Assembly (NCBI RefSeq): GCF_002165135.1
Contig: NZ_NFZQ01000012.1
Coordinates: 160,433-224,432 of the forward strand
From: Pseudomonas sp. SID14000
Lineage (GTDB): Bacteria > Pseudomonadota > Gammaproteobacteria > Pseudomonadales > Pseudomonadaceae
Length of the DNA stretch: 64,000 bases
Direction of reading: 5' to 3'
Program-made: the position numbers and the translations under genes
The notes under the pieces: model-generated
Database searches by the model: none
What the model was told of the DNA's origin: nothing
The model's input: the letters and a program-made list of their open reading frames with translations, nothing else
Shown here: positions 35,327 to 44,442 of the stretch, one piece after another
Layout of the letters: each line of letters starts with the position of its first letter
How positions within the stretch are numbered: position 1 is the stretch's first letter

Positions 35327-37036
35327 ATGCGTATCGAACCTCGCCCGCTGCCGCCGACCCTGCCATTCCTGGGTAACCTGCCTCCCTTGCTGACCCGCCT
35401 TTACGCCGCGCGCGGCGTGCAGAGCGAGGCCGAGCTGGACAAAAGCCTCGCGCGCCTGCTGCCGTACCAGCAACTCAAGGGCATCGAGGCCGGCGTGGAT
35501 CTGCTGGTCGAGGCTATCGACCAGCGCCGGCGCATCCTTATCGTCGGCGACTTCGATGCCGACGGCGCCACTGCCAGTACTGTCGGCGTGCTGGGCCTGC
35601 GCCTGCTGGGCGCGGCCCACGTCGACTACCTTGTGCCCAACCGCTTCGAATACGGTTACGGCCTGACCCCGGAAATCGTCGAAGTGGCGCTGCAACGCCA
35701 GCCGCATCTGCTGATCACCGTGGACAACGGCATTTCCAGTGTCGACGGTGTGGCTGCCGCCAAGACCGCCGGGCTCAAGGTGCTGGTCACAGACCACCAC
35801 CTGCCAGGCGAGCAGTTGCCCGACGCCGACGCCATCATCAACCCCAACCAGCCTGGCTGTACTTTCCCGAGCAAGGCGCTGGCCGGGGTAGGGGTGATCT
35901 TCTATGTGCTGATGGCCCTGCGTGCGCGCCTGCGCAGCCTGGGGCGCTACGAAACGCGGCCGCAGCCGAACATCGGCGAATTGCTCGACCTGGTTGCCCT
36001 GGGCAGCGTTGCCGACGTGGTGCCATTGGATGCCAACAACCGCATCCTGGTGCACCAGGGCCTCGAGCGCATCCGCGCTGGCCGCGCCCGGCCGGGGCTC
36101 AAGGCCATTCTCGAAGTGGCTCGTCGCGATCACAGACGCATCACCTCGACCGACCTTGGCTTCATCCTCGGCCCACGGCTGAACGCTGCCGGGCGCCTGG
36201 ACGACATGAGCCTGGGCATCGAATGCCTGCTGTGTGAAGACGCGGCCCAGGCCCAGGACATGGCCCGGCAACTGGACGACCTGAACCAGGACCGCAAGTC
36301 CATCGAGCAGGGCATGCAGCGCGAGGCCCTGGCCCAGCTCAAGGACCTGCCGGTCGAGTCGATGCCTTACGGCCTGTGCCTGTTCGATGCCGACTGGCAT
36401 CAGGGTGTGATCGGTATTCTGGCTTCGCGCCTGAAGGAGCGTTACCACCGGCCGACCATTGCTTTCGCCGACGCGGGCGAGGGCATGCTCAAAGGGTCGG
36501 CGCGCTCGGTGCCAGGGTTCCATATTCGTGATGCCCTGGACGCCGTGGCGGCGCGTCACCCGCAACTGATCAGCAAATTCGGCGGCCACGCCATGGCGGC
36601 GGGATTGTCGTTGCCCGAAGCCAATTTCCCGGCATTTGCCGAGGCGTTCGACGAAGAGGTGCGGCGCCAGCTGCGTGAAGAGGACCTGACCGGACGGCTG
36701 TTGTCCGATGGCAGCCTGGCGGTGGAGGAGTTTCACCTCGACCTGGCCAAGGCTCTGCGCCATGCCGGGCCTTGGGGGCAGCACTTCCCCGAGCCGCTGT
36801 TCCATGGCGTGTTCCAGTTGGTGGAGCAGCGCGTGGTGGGCGAGCGGCACCTGAAGGTAGTACTCAAGAGCGAGTGCGGCTCGGTGCAGCTGGATGGCAT
36901 TGCCTTTGGCATTGACCGCGAAGTGTGGCCGAACCCGACGGTGCGTTGGGTCGAGTTGGCGTACAAGCTGGATGTGAACGAGTTTCGTGGCAATGAAAGT
37001 GTGCAGTTGATGATTGCCCACATGGAGCCGCGCTGA
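35327..37036 (+). CDS. recJ: Single-stranded-DNA-specific exonuclease RecJ
   Basis: 569 residues. DHH domain motifs: ILIVGDFDADGATAST, TVDNGISS and LVTDHHLPGEQLPDA; DHHA1 domain with SKFGGHAMAAGLSL; C-terminal OB fold. A 5'-3' exonuclease for recombination and mismatch repair. Probably cotranscribed with yaeQ. Confidence 0.97.
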   Translation: MRIEPRPLPPTLPFLGNLPPLLTRLYAARGVQSEAELDKSLARLLPYQQLKGIEAGVDLLVEAIDQRRRILIVGDFDADGATASTVGVLGLRLLGAAHVDYLVPNRFEYGYGLTPEIVEVALQRQPHLLITVDNGISSVDGVAAAKTAGLKVLVTDHHLPGEQLPDADAIINPNQPGCTFPSKALAGVGVIFYVLMALRARLRSLGRYETRPQPNIGELLDLVALGSVADVVPLDANNRILVHQGLERIRAGRARPGLKAILEVARRDHRRITSTDLGFILGPRLNAAGRLDDMSLGIECLLCEDAAQAQDMARQLDDLNQDRKSIEQGMQREALAQLKDLPVESMPYGLCLFDADWHQGVIGILASRLKERYHRPTIAFADAGEGMLKGSARSVPGFHIRDALDAVAARHPQLISKFGGHAMAAGLSLPEANFPAFAEAFDEEVRRQLREEDLTGRLLSDGSLAVEEFHLDLAKALRHAGPWGQHFPEPLFHGVFQLVEQRVVGERHLKVVLKSECGSVQLDGIAFGIDREVWPNPTVRWVELAYKLDVNEFRGNESVQLMIAHMEPR

Positions 37037-37140
37037 CTGCAATTCCGGGGCTGCCTTGCAGCCCATCGCCGGCAAGCCAAGCGCGATTCCTGTGGGAGCT
37101 GGCCAATGTGCCCCATGTGCGATCGATGATCGCATCAAAC

Positions 37141-37404
37141 TCAGCGCGCCATACCTAACTCGGCATCATCCATCAGCGCCTTGGCCATCGCACTGAGATA
37201 GTGCGCAGCCCAGATCATCATGGGTTTCTCATCCATTAGCCCGACGATGGTCAACTCCCGCACATAGCCCATCAATTCCGAAGCCTGATCACGGGCGTCT
37301 CGGCACGGAATGCCCGCTTCGATGCGAAATAATGGGTGGGTCTGGTTTTCGCCCTGAAAGAAAGTGGTCTTGCCGACGGTGAATTGGGTGTCTTCTGTAG
37401 TCAT
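37141..37404 (-). CDS. DUF3077 protein
   Basis: 87 residues; HPLFRIEAGIPCRDARDQASEL and MIWAAHYLSAMAKALMDDAE fit DUF3077, a small Pseudomonas family of unknown function. AAGGAATT precedes the ATG. The roughly 200-base leader before it is rich in hairpins (separate entry). A 104-base gap with a REP fragment separates it from the convergent recJ. Confidence 0.85.
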   Translation of the reverse strand: MTTEDTQFTVGKTTFFQGENQTHPLFRIEAGIPCRDARDQASELMGYVRELTIVGLMDEKPMMIWAAHYLSAMAKALMDDAELGMAR

Positions 37405-37602
37405 TTTTATAGCAATTCCTTGAAGGTTGAAGGAGTTGCCACCGCCGTTTCCACACGAAGGGCGGCAACTGTATGCAGGGTGGAAAACCGGCCTTCAAGG
37501 AACCCGGTAGGCCAAACGGCCTCCCGCACACAGCTGCCATTACGACAGGCACTTGAAGATTGACCGGGTTTCCACACCCGCATCGCTAGATTTCAGCGAC
37601 CC
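37405..37602 (-). promoter_or_regulatory. Candidate structured leader of the DUF3077 gene
   Basis: On the minus strand this region has several hairpins: TCGCT-7-AGCGA at its far end, AGGCC-GTTT-GGCCT in the middle, and a 9-bp stem pairing GTTGCCGCC with GGCGGTGGCAAC (one G-U pair) directly before the ribosome site. GTGTGGAAAC occurs twice. A small frame starting at 37552 reads through the leader into the gene in another phase. I know no named RNA family for it. Confidence 0.4.
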
Positions 37603-37782
37603 AGAAAGCCTAAGTGGCGGTGTATCCGGGAACAATCAGACGCCTGTCGACAGAACGTGTAGGGTATTTCCTCAGGTCAGGCATCACCAGATCTGAGTCG
37701 TAGGGGATATCTGAAATACCTGTCAGAGTGCCTGCCTGTAGCGGCGGTCAGGGCTGCCAGGTGCCTGCCTTGAGAGTGATGT
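37603..37782. other. Intergenic stretch without recognisable feature
   Basis: 180 bases between the DUF3077 leader and the repeat element. Small direct and inverted words occur (for example ATTTCCTCAGGTCAGGC and GGGGATATCTGAAATACC), but nothing that supports a gene or a defined site. Confidence 0.5.
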
Positions 37783-38052
37783 CGCCTGTGAGATCGAGCG
37801 CCGCCCGCGCGGCGCTTCGCGGGGCAAGCCCGCTCCCACATTTGTTGCAACGTGCCGAACCTGTCAGGCCATGGTTGCCTGCCTTGGTGCATGTCTTGAG
37901 GCAGGTGAGGCGGCATCAATGCCCACCTCGAAATCCAGTCATGCCAACAAGGCTGACAACCATGGCCTCACAGACATGGCCACGTTGCAACAAATGTGGG
38001 AGCGGGCTTGTCCCGCGAAGCGCCGCGCGGGCGGCGCTCGATCTCACAGGCG
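37783..38052. mobile_element. REP-bounded element, single-spacer copy
   Basis: Inverted arms of about 72 bp (37783-37854, 37981-38052, one mismatch) begin CGCCTGTGAGATCGAGCG and end TTGTTGCAACGTG. The 126-bp spacer matches that of the array at 13199-13880 in length and in its middle (GGTGCATG, GAAATCCAGTCA, CAAGGCTG, CAACCATGGCCT), in the same orientation. The outermost spacer bases appear exchanged between the two elements. No transposase. Confidence 0.88.
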
Positions 38053-38215
38053 CCATCACTCTCACGCCAACCACCCCGCACACCCACCCGAAATCCCATG
38101 GAACCTCCCCCCCAACCATTCTGGTCTAGTCTGAAGTTATGACCGGACCCGGGCCAGGGACGTGCAATTGAGTGTCCGGGCCGGATCACCATTGGAGTCC
38201 TTGGGAGGTGCCCTC

Positions 38216-39322
38216 ATGAGCCTGCTGCTCGAGCCTTACACCCTGCGTCAGCTGACCCTGCCCAACCGCATAGCCGTTTCGCCGATGTGCCAGTATTCCG
38301 CTGTCGATGGCCTGGCCAACGATTGGCACCTTGTCCATTTAGGCAGCCGCGCCGTGGGGGGCGCGGGCCTGGTAATCACTGAAGCCGTGGCGGTTACCGC
38401 CGATGGCCGCATCACCGCCGAAGACCTCGGCCTGTGGGACGACGCGCAGATCGCCCCGCTGCAACGCATCACCCGTTTCATCACCGCCCAAGGTAGCGTG
38501 CCGGGCATCCAGCTGGCCCACGCCGGGCGCAAGGCCAGTACCTATCGCCCGTGGTTGGGCAAGCAAGGCAGTGTCAAGCTCGAAGAGGGTGGCTGGCAAC
38601 CGGTGGGGCCGTCGAAGATCGCCTTCGACCCGCAGCACACCGTGCCGCGCGAATTGAACAAGGATGAAATCCAGCAGGTGATCGCCGCCTTCGTCGCCTC
38701 GACCGAGCGTGCCCTGAAGGCCGGTTTCAAGGTGGTCGAGATCCACGCCGCCCATGGCTACCTGTTGCACCAGTTCCTGTCGCCGTTGAGCAACCAGCGT
38801 CGCGACGAGTACGGCAGCAGTTTCGAAAACCGTATCCGCCTGACCCTGCAGGTGGTCGAGGCCGTGCGCAAGGTCTGGCCTGCCGAGTTACCGCTGTTCG
38901 TGCGGGTATCGGCGACCGACTGGGTCGAGGACGGATGGAACCCGGATGAAACCGTCGAACTGGCCCGCCGCCTGCGTGGCTTGGGCGTCGACCTGATCGA
39001 CGTGTCGTCCGGCGGCACCTCGGTCAATGCCGAAATCCCCACAGGGCCCGGCTACCAGACCCGCTTCGCCGAGCGTGTGCGCAAGGAATCGGAAATTGCC
39101 ACCGGCACCGTGGGCATGATCACCGAACCGGCCCAGGCCGAGCACATTCTGCGCACCGGCCAGGCCGACATCATCTTCCTAGCCCGCGAACTGCTTCGCG
39201 ACCCGTACTGGCCGCTGCACGCCGACGACGACCTGGGCGGCAACAAGGCCACCTGGCCAGCGCAATACCAGCGCGCCACCAGCCGGGCCAACCCGATTCA
39301 CGAGTCGGATTTGCGCGACTAG
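38216..39322 (+). CDS. Old yellow enzyme family NADH:flavin oxidoreductase (YqjM-like)
   Basis: 368 residues from the ATG with GGGAGGTG upstream. FMN TIM barrel: PNRIAVSPMCQYS (the Cys of the YqjM/XenA class), IQLAHAGRKAS, and the substrate histidines in EIHAAHGYLLHQFLSPLSN. Reduces activated C=C bonds or xenobiotics with NAD(P)H. It is closer to YqjM/NamA than to XenA. Confidence 0.93.
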   Translation: MSLLLEPYTLRQLTLPNRIAVSPMCQYSAVDGLANDWHLVHLGSRAVGGAGLVITEAVAVTADGRITAEDLGLWDDAQIAPLQRITRFITAQGSVPGIQLAHAGRKASTYRPWLGKQGSVKLEEGGWQPVGPSKIAFDPQHTVPRELNKDEIQQVIAAFVASTERALKAGFKVVEIHAAHGYLLHQFLSPLSNQRRDEYGSSFENRIRLTLQVVEAVRKVWPAELPLFVRVSATDWVEDGWNPDETVELARRLRGLGVDLIDVSSGGTSVNAEIPTGPGYQTRFAERVRKESEIATGTVGMITEPAQAEHILRTGQADIIFLARELLRDPYWPLHADDDLGGNKATWPAQYQRATSRANPIHESDLRD

Positions 39323-39330
39323 GGTCTACC

Positions 39331-39475
39331 TGTACTGGCCTCTTCGTGGGTGAACCCGCTCCCACAGGTACATCACTAACCTCAAGGGCTGTGATGTACC
39401 TGTGGGAGCGGGCAAGCCCGCGAAGAAGGCGGCTCGGTGTTTGGCACCGGCTTCGCCGGTGTTCGCGGCGGTTCG
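39331..39475. repeat. REP pair and an additional REP head
   Basis: Left copy GAACCCGCTCCCACAGG, right copy CCTGTGGGAGCGGGCAAGC ending near 39426, then a third fragment GGCACCGGCTTCGCCGGTG (about 39440-39465), also seen in the gspJ insertion. It separates two convergent transcripts. Confidence 0.88.
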
Positions 39476-39522
39476 ACGCCTCGATGACCCTGCTCCTACA
39501 ACGACCGCGTTGGCTTCTCAAC

Positions 39523-39855
39523 TCAGCTATAGGCGGCTTTGCTGAGGATATCGCTTACCCACTGGTTGATACTCTTCTCTGCCAACTCGGCCTTGGCGGC
39601 CACGCTGGCATGAAGGGTAGGTTCGAGTCGCAGGCTAAGCTTGCCAGAGTAGGTCTTCTGCGGCTCGCGACCCAGGCGTTCGCAAGTCTCAAGATAATCG
39701 TCCACGGCTTCTTCGAATGCCTGGCGCAACTCACTGATGGATTCGCCGTGAAAACCGATCACATCGCGAATACCCGCAACGTGGCCGATCAGCAACTGGT
39801 CTTCGTCGCTGTATTCGATACGAGCGGCATAGCCGCGGTAAGTCATGACATTCAT
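39523..39855 (-). CDS. hicB: HicB antitoxin
   Basis: 110 residues. HicB core (RIEYSDEDQLLIGHVAGI, IGFHGESISELRQAFEEAVDDY) and a C-terminal ribbon-helix-helix-like part (KLSLRLEPTLHASVAAKAEL) that should bind DNA. It neutralises HicA and probably represses the operon. Start overlaps the hicA stop by 4 bases. Confidence 0.93.
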   Translation of the reverse strand: MNVMTYRGYAARIEYSDEDQLLIGHVAGIRDVIGFHGESISELRQAFEEAVDDYLETCERLGREPQKTYSGKLSLRLEPTLHASVAAKAELAEKSINQWVSDILSKAAYS

Positions 39856-40106
39856 GGTATTACTCCTGCCTGCTCAAGGAACTGGCGGGCGTCTCGTAGT
39901 TGGTAGGGCTTTGCGTGCCTGTCCGGATGAGGGCGGTGGAAGGTTGCCACTGCTCCATTGAGTTCAAAGCGAACCCGTGACCCTCGTCCTTCAATCACTC
40001 GGGCACCCAGGGATACCAACAGTGATTCCACTCGCGCCCACTCCAGCGTCCTGGGAACCGGCCTTTTCAGTACTGCTTCAAGTGTGGCTTGCTGATGATT
40101 ATTCAT
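39852..40106 (-). CDS. hicA: HicA-type toxin (GSR variant)
   Basis: 84 residues, first gene of the pair. The dsRBD-like HicA fold is visible: ARVESLLVSLGARVIEGRGS, then VRFELNGAVATFHRPHP and a C-terminal helix DARQFLEQAGV. The catalytic His of classical HicA (GSH) is Arg here; a His in FHRPHP might take its place. The ATG has no upstream ribosome site and directly follows a palindrome. Confidence 0.88.
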   Translation of the reverse strand: MNNHQQATLEAVLKRPVPRTLEWARVESLLVSLGARVIEGRGSRVRFELNGAVATFHRPHPDRHAKPYQLRDARQFLEQAGVIP

Positions 40107-40125
40107 GGTATCAGATTATGATACC
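40107..40125 (-). promoter_or_regulatory. Palindromic operator touching the hicA start codon
   Basis: GGTATCA-5-TGATACC, a perfect inverted repeat, ends one base before the hicA ATG. On the minus strand it contains CATAAT, a possible -10, with TTGAGC 15 bases further upstream. This is a likely HicB binding site; transcription may start at or near the ATG. Confidence 0.65.
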
Positions 40126-40192
40126 AGCAAGCATGGCTCAATGGATGAGCAGTAGGAGGGAGTAGATCAAGCTTGAAGGAAATGTCTGAGAT

Positions 40193-40223
40193 GTTAACCG
40201 AGGGGCAAAGCCCCTCGGTTAAC
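40193..40223. terminator. Perfect 14-bp stem hairpin after patD
   Basis: GTTAACCGAGGGGC, loop AAA, GCCCCTCGGTTAAC. It starts 7 bases after the patD stop on the minus strand. No T run follows, so it may end or protect the message. Confidence 0.65.
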
Positions 40224-40230
40224 GGTTCGG

Positions 40231-41655
40231 TCAATGTTTGATCATCACATGCCGCACACAGGTATAGTCCTCCAGCCCATACATCGACATGTCCTTGCCA
40301 TACCCCGAATGCTTCTGCCCGCCATGGGGCATTTCGCTGACCAGCATGAAGTGGGTGTTCACCCAGGTGCAGCCATACTGCAGGCGTGCCGCCAGGCGGT
40401 GGGCGCGGCCGGTGTCGCGGGTCCAGACCGATGAGGCCAGGCCGTAGTTGGAGTCGTTGGCCCATTCCAGCGCCTGCGCTTCGTCGCTGAAACGGGTCAC
40501 CGACACTACCGGGCCGAACACTTCGTTGCGCACGATCTCGTCATCCTGCAGCGCATCGGCCAGCACAGTCGGCTCGAAGAAGAAACCGTCGCCATCAATC
40601 GCCTTGCCGCCCGTAACGAGGCGAATGTGCGGCTGGGCAACCGCGCGTTGCACCAGGCCCGCGACCTTGTCGCGGTGCTGGGCACTGATCAGTGGCCCCA
40701 GTTCGGTGTCCTCGGCTTCCTGCAGGCCCGGCTTGAGGCTGGCCACTGCGGCCCCCAGGCGTTCGACGAAGCGCTCGTAGATGCCATCCTGCACGTACAG
40801 CCGACAGGCCGCAGTGCAGTCCTGGCCGGCGTTGTAAAAGCCGAAGGTACGGATGCCGTCGATGGCCGCGTCGATGTCGGCATCGTCGAACACCAGCACC
40901 GGGGCCTTGCCGCCCAGTTCCATGTGCATGCGTTTCACGCTGTCGGCGGTGGCGCTGATGATGTGTGCGCCGGTGGGGATCGAGCCGGTCAGCGACACCA
41001 TGCGCACCTTGGGGTGGTTGACCAGTGGGTTGCCGACCGTCTGACCTCGGCCGAAGAGGATGTTCAGCACCCCCGGTGGCAGCAGGTCCTGGGCCAGTTC
41101 GCCAAGGCGCAGGGCGGTCAGCGGGGTCAGCTCGGAGGGCTTGATCACCACCGTATTGCCGGCAGCCAGGGCCGGGGCGACCTTCCACGCCAGCATCATC
41201 AACGGGTAGTTCCACGGCGCGATCGAGGCCACCACGCCCAGCGGGTCGCGGCGGATCATCGACGTATGGCCCGGCAGGTACTCGCCGGCAGCCGAGCCGC
41301 CCAGGCAACGCGCCGCGCCGGCAAAGTAGCGGAACACATCGGCAATTGCCGGAATCTCGTCATTCAGCGCGGCACTCAGCGGCTTACCGCAGTTCTGCGA
41401 TTCCAGCCGGGCCAGTTCATCGCCGTGCTCTTCGATGGTGTCGGCCAGCGCCAGCAACGTTTGCGAGCGCTCCTTGGGGCTGGTTTGCGACCAGCTGTCG
41501 AAGGCCTGGTCAGCGGCGCGTACGGCACAGTCCACCTGGGCTTCGCTGGCTTCGTTGATCTGCGCCAGGGCAGTGCCCAGCGCCGGGTTGAGTACGGTCC
41601 AGGCCGGGCCTTCGCCAGCGACCAGTTGGCCATTGATCAGCATCTGCGTTTGCAT
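40231..41655 (-). CDS. patD: Gamma-aminobutyraldehyde dehydrogenase
   Basis: 474 residues from the ATG after GGAGGAG, the same length as E. coli PatD; a start seven codons upstream overlaps the permease gene. ALDH superfamily: IAPWNYPLMMLAWK, the Glu in HMELGGKAP, the catalytic Cys in NAGQDCTAACR. Oxidises gamma-aminobutyraldehyde from putrescine to GABA. Last gene of the ABC operon. Confidence 0.9.
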   Translation of the reverse strand: MQTQMLINGQLVAGEGPAWTVLNPALGTALAQINEASEAQVDCAVRAADQAFDSWSQTSPKERSQTLLALADTIEEHGDELARLESQNCGKPLSAALNDEIPAIADVFRYFAGAARCLGGSAAGEYLPGHTSMIRRDPLGVVASIAPWNYPLMMLAWKVAPALAAGNTVVIKPSELTPLTALRLGELAQDLLPPGVLNILFGRGQTVGNPLVNHPKVRMVSLTGSIPTGAHIISATADSVKRMHMELGGKAPVLVFDDADIDAAIDGIRTFGFYNAGQDCTAACRLYVQDGIYERFVERLGAAVASLKPGLQEAEDTELGPLISAQHRDKVAGLVQRAVAQPHIRLVTGGKAIDGDGFFFEPTVLADALQDDEIVRNEVFGPVVSVTRFSDEAQALEWANDSNYGLASSVWTRDTGRAHRLAARLQYGCTWVNTHFMLVSEMPHGGQKHSGYGKDMSMYGLEDYTCVRHVMIKH

Positions 41656-41672
41656 CGGGGACTCCTCCAGGG

Positions 41673-42479
41673 TCATTTGCCACTGCCCGCAACGCTTTCG
41701 CCGCCACGGGTCAGGTAATAGGCGCCAAGGATCGGCAGCATGGTCACCAGCATCACCAGCATGGCGACCACGTTGGTCACCGGTACGTCGCGCGGGCGGC
41801 TGAGCTGGTTGAGCAGCCAGATCGGCAGGGTGCGTTCGTGGCCGGCGGTGAAAGTGGTGACGATGATCTCGTCGAACGACAAGGCAAAGGCCAGCATGCC
41901 ACCGGCCAGCAGCGCCGAGCCGAGGTTGGGCAGGATGATGTAGCGGAAGGTTTGCCAGCCGTCGGCGCCGAGGTCCATAGAGGCTTCGATCAGGCTCTGC
42001 GAAGTACGCCGCAGGCGGGCGATCACATTGTTATAGACAATCACCACGCAGAACGTGGCGTGGCCGACCACGATGGTGAACACACCGGGCTCTATCCCCA
42101 AGGTCTTGAACGCCGAGAGCAGGGCGATGCCGGTGATGATGCCGGGCAGGGCGATGGGCAGGATCAGCATCAGCGAAATGCTCTCCTTGCCGAAAAAGCT
42201 GCGCCGGTACAGCGCCGCCGAGGCCAGGGTGCCGAGTATCAGGGCGATCAGCGTGGCCAGGCAGGCCACCTGCAGCGACAACTTGATGGCCTCTAGCACA
42301 TCGGGCCGGGCAAAGGCCACGGTGAACCACTTCAGGGTAAAGCCCTTGGGCGGGAAGCTGAATGCTGCGTCTTCGGTGTTGAAGGCGTAAAGGAAGATGA
42401 TCAGGATCGGGAAGTGCAGGAACAGCAACCCGCCCCAGGCTACCAGGCGCAGCCCGGTCGAGGCTTTTTCAGAGTGCAT
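41673..42479 (-). CDS. ydcV: ABC transporter permease (PotI/YdcV type)
   Basis: 268 residues, six helices, with the BPD transporter loop (EASMDLGADGWQTFRYIILPNLG). Its start overlaps the preceding permease by 11 bases. With YdcU it forms the membrane channel of a polyamine-type importer. Confidence 0.9.
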   Translation of the reverse strand: MHSEKASTGLRLVAWGGLLFLHFPILIIFLYAFNTEDAAFSFPPKGFTLKWFTVAFARPDVLEAIKLSLQVACLATLIALILGTLASAALYRRSFFGKESISLMLILPIALPGIITGIALLSAFKTLGIEPGVFTIVVGHATFCVVIVYNNVIARLRRTSQSLIEASMDLGADGWQTFRYIILPNLGSALLAGGMLAFALSFDEIIVTTFTAGHERTLPIWLLNQLSRPRDVPVTNVVAMLVMLVTMLPILGAYYLTRGGESVAGSGK

Positions 42480-43380
42480 CGAAGGCCCCCAGGCGCTTGA
42501 CGATGGACAGGTATACCGCGATCAGCACGATCGGCACCAGGGTGAACGCGGCGGCCATCGGCATGTTGCCGATCGCTCCTTGCTGGGCATAGACCATGCT
42601 ACCGATGAAATACCCGGGCGGGCCGACCAGCTGCGGCACGATGAAGTCACCCAGGGTCAGCGAGAAGGTAAAGATCGAGCCAGCCGCAATGCCCGGGATC
42701 GACAGTGGCAGGATCACCTGCACGAAGGTTTGCCCAGGCCGGGCGCCGAGGTCAGCCGAGGCTTGCAGCAGCGACGGCGGCAAGCGCTCCAGTGAGGCCT
42801 GGATCGGCAGGATCATGAACGGCAGCCAGATGTACACGAACACCATGAAACGCCCCAGGTGCGAAGTCGACAGCGTGCTGCCTCCCACACCTGGCACAGC
42901 CAGGACGGCTTGCAGCAGCGCATCCAGGTGCAACTGCTGGAAGAACCACTGGGCCACGCCGCCCTTGGCCAACAGCAGAGTCCAGGCGTAGGTCTTGACG
43001 ATGTAGCTGGCCCACATCGGCATCATCACCGCGATGTAGAAAAATGCCTTGGTCTTGCCGCTGGTGTAGCGCGCCATGTAGTAGGCGATGGGGAAGGCCA
43101 GCACCGCACTGGCCAGCGACACCGCCAGCGCCATACCCAGGGTGCGCAGGATGATGTCGAAGTTCGACGGGTTGAACAGCGCAGTGAAATTGCCCAGGGT
43201 CAGGTCCGGGGTCACCGCCATGGTGAAATCGTCGAAGGTATAGAAGCCCTGCCACAGCAGGTTCAGCAGCGAACCCAGGTAGATTGCGCCGAACCAGGTC
43301 AGCGGTGGGATCAACAACAGGGCCAGGTACAGGTTAGGGCGCCGGTACAGCAGGTTGGACAGGCCGCGCAGTATGTTCAT
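42469..43380 (-). CDS. ydcU: ABC transporter permease (PotH/YdcU type)
   Basis: 303 residues, six helices; the ATPase-contact loop is QASADLGARPGQTFVQVILP. It starts one base after the end of the ATPase gene. N-terminal LLIPPLTWFGAIYLGSLLNL is typical for this group. Confidence 0.9.
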   Translation of the reverse strand: MNILRGLSNLLYRRPNLYLALLLIPPLTWFGAIYLGSLLNLLWQGFYTFDDFTMAVTPDLTLGNFTALFNPSNFDIILRTLGMALAVSLASAVLAFPIAYYMARYTSGKTKAFFYIAVMMPMWASYIVKTYAWTLLLAKGGVAQWFFQQLHLDALLQAVLAVPGVGGSTLSTSHLGRFMVFVYIWLPFMILPIQASLERLPPSLLQASADLGARPGQTFVQVILPLSIPGIAAGSIFTFSLTLGDFIVPQLVGPPGYFIGSMVYAQQGAIGNMPMAAAFTLVPIVLIAVYLSIVKRLGAFDAL

Positions 43381-43381
43381 G

Positions 43382-44413
43382 TCAGCGGCCCTCGGCTTCC
43401 TGCAGCACCGTCATGGCATCACGGGGCCAATGTGCCTGTACCCGTTGCCCGGGTTGCCAGGCCTGTGCCTGCGCTTGCCAGCGGTCGTTGGCCTGGCTTA
43501 CCGCCAGCAACTGGCCGCTGTCCAGTTGCAGCTCGTAGCGGGTGGCACTGCCCTGATACTGGATATCTTGCAGCAGGCCGCTGACCTGGACGTGCTGGCC
43601 GGCTGTGGCGGGGGCACCGAGGCGGATGTGTTCGGGGCGGATGGAGAAGGGCGCCGGGCTACCATTGAGCGCCATGGCCAGTTCGCCACGCACCACATTG
43701 GAGGTACCGACGAATTCGGCGACGAAGGTGGTCGCCGGTTGCATGTACAGGTTGCGCGGGGTGTCGACCTGCTCGATGCGGCCGCGGTTGAACACCGCCA
43801 CCCGGTCGGACATCGACAGGGCCTCCGTCTGGTCGTGGGTGACGAAAATGAAAGTGATGCCCAGCTGGCGCTGCAGTTTTTTCAGCTCGCCCTGCATCTG
43901 TTCGCGCAACTTCAGGTCCAGCGCGCCCAGCGGTTCGTCCAGCAGCAATACCCGTGGCCGGTTGACCAGCGCGCGAGCCAGGGCCACGCGCTGGCGCTGG
44001 CCACCGGACAGCTGTGCCGGCTTGCGCGTGCCGTAGCCCGCCAGGGCTACCATCGCCAGGGCTTCTTCGGCGCGGCTGTGGCGTGCGGCCTTGGCCACTC
44101 CTTTTACCTTCAGGCCATAAGCGATGTTGTCCAGCACGTTCATGTGCGGGAACAGTGCGTAGTCCTGGAATACGGTGTTGACGTCGCGCTGGTAAGGCGG
44201 CACGCCGGCGGCTTCGACGCCGTGGATGCGGATCGAACCGCTGGTGGGTTGCTCGAAGCCGGCGATCAGGCGCAGGCAGGTGGTCTTGCCCGAACCAGAG
44301 GGGCCGAGCATGGAGAAGAATTCGCCATCGATGATGTCGATGCTGACCTGGTCGACGGCCTTGACCTCGCCGAAGGTGCGGGAAACCTGGGTGAACTGGA
44401 CGGCTAGGGGCAT
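43382..44413 (-). CDS. ydcT: ABC transporter ATP-binding protein (PotA/YdcT type)
   Basis: 343 residues from ATG 44413; the longer frame is REP-derived. Walker A GPSGSGKTTC, signature LSGGQRQRVALARAL, Walker B VLLLDEPLGALD and a C-terminal TOBE domain. Energises uptake of the ligand bound by the product of the upstream binding-protein gene. A REP pair separates the two genes. Confidence 0.93.
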   Translation of the reverse strand: MPLAVQFTQVSRTFGEVKAVDQVSIDIIDGEFFSMLGPSGSGKTTCLRLIAGFEQPTSGSIRIHGVEAAGVPPYQRDVNTVFQDYALFPHMNVLDNIAYGLKVKGVAKAARHSRAEEALAMVALAGYGTRKPAQLSGGQRQRVALARALVNRPRVLLLDEPLGALDLKLREQMQGELKKLQRQLGITFIFVTHDQTEALSMSDRVAVFNRGRIEQVDTPRNLYMQPATTFVAEFVGTSNVVRGELAMALNGSPAPFSIRPEHIRLGAPATAGQHVQVSGLLQDIQYQGSATRYELQLDSGQLLAVSQANDRWQAQAQAWQPGQRVQAHWPRDAMTVLQEAEGR

Positions 44414-44442
44414 GCGTTGGCTCCAGGCATCTAAGTTTCTCC

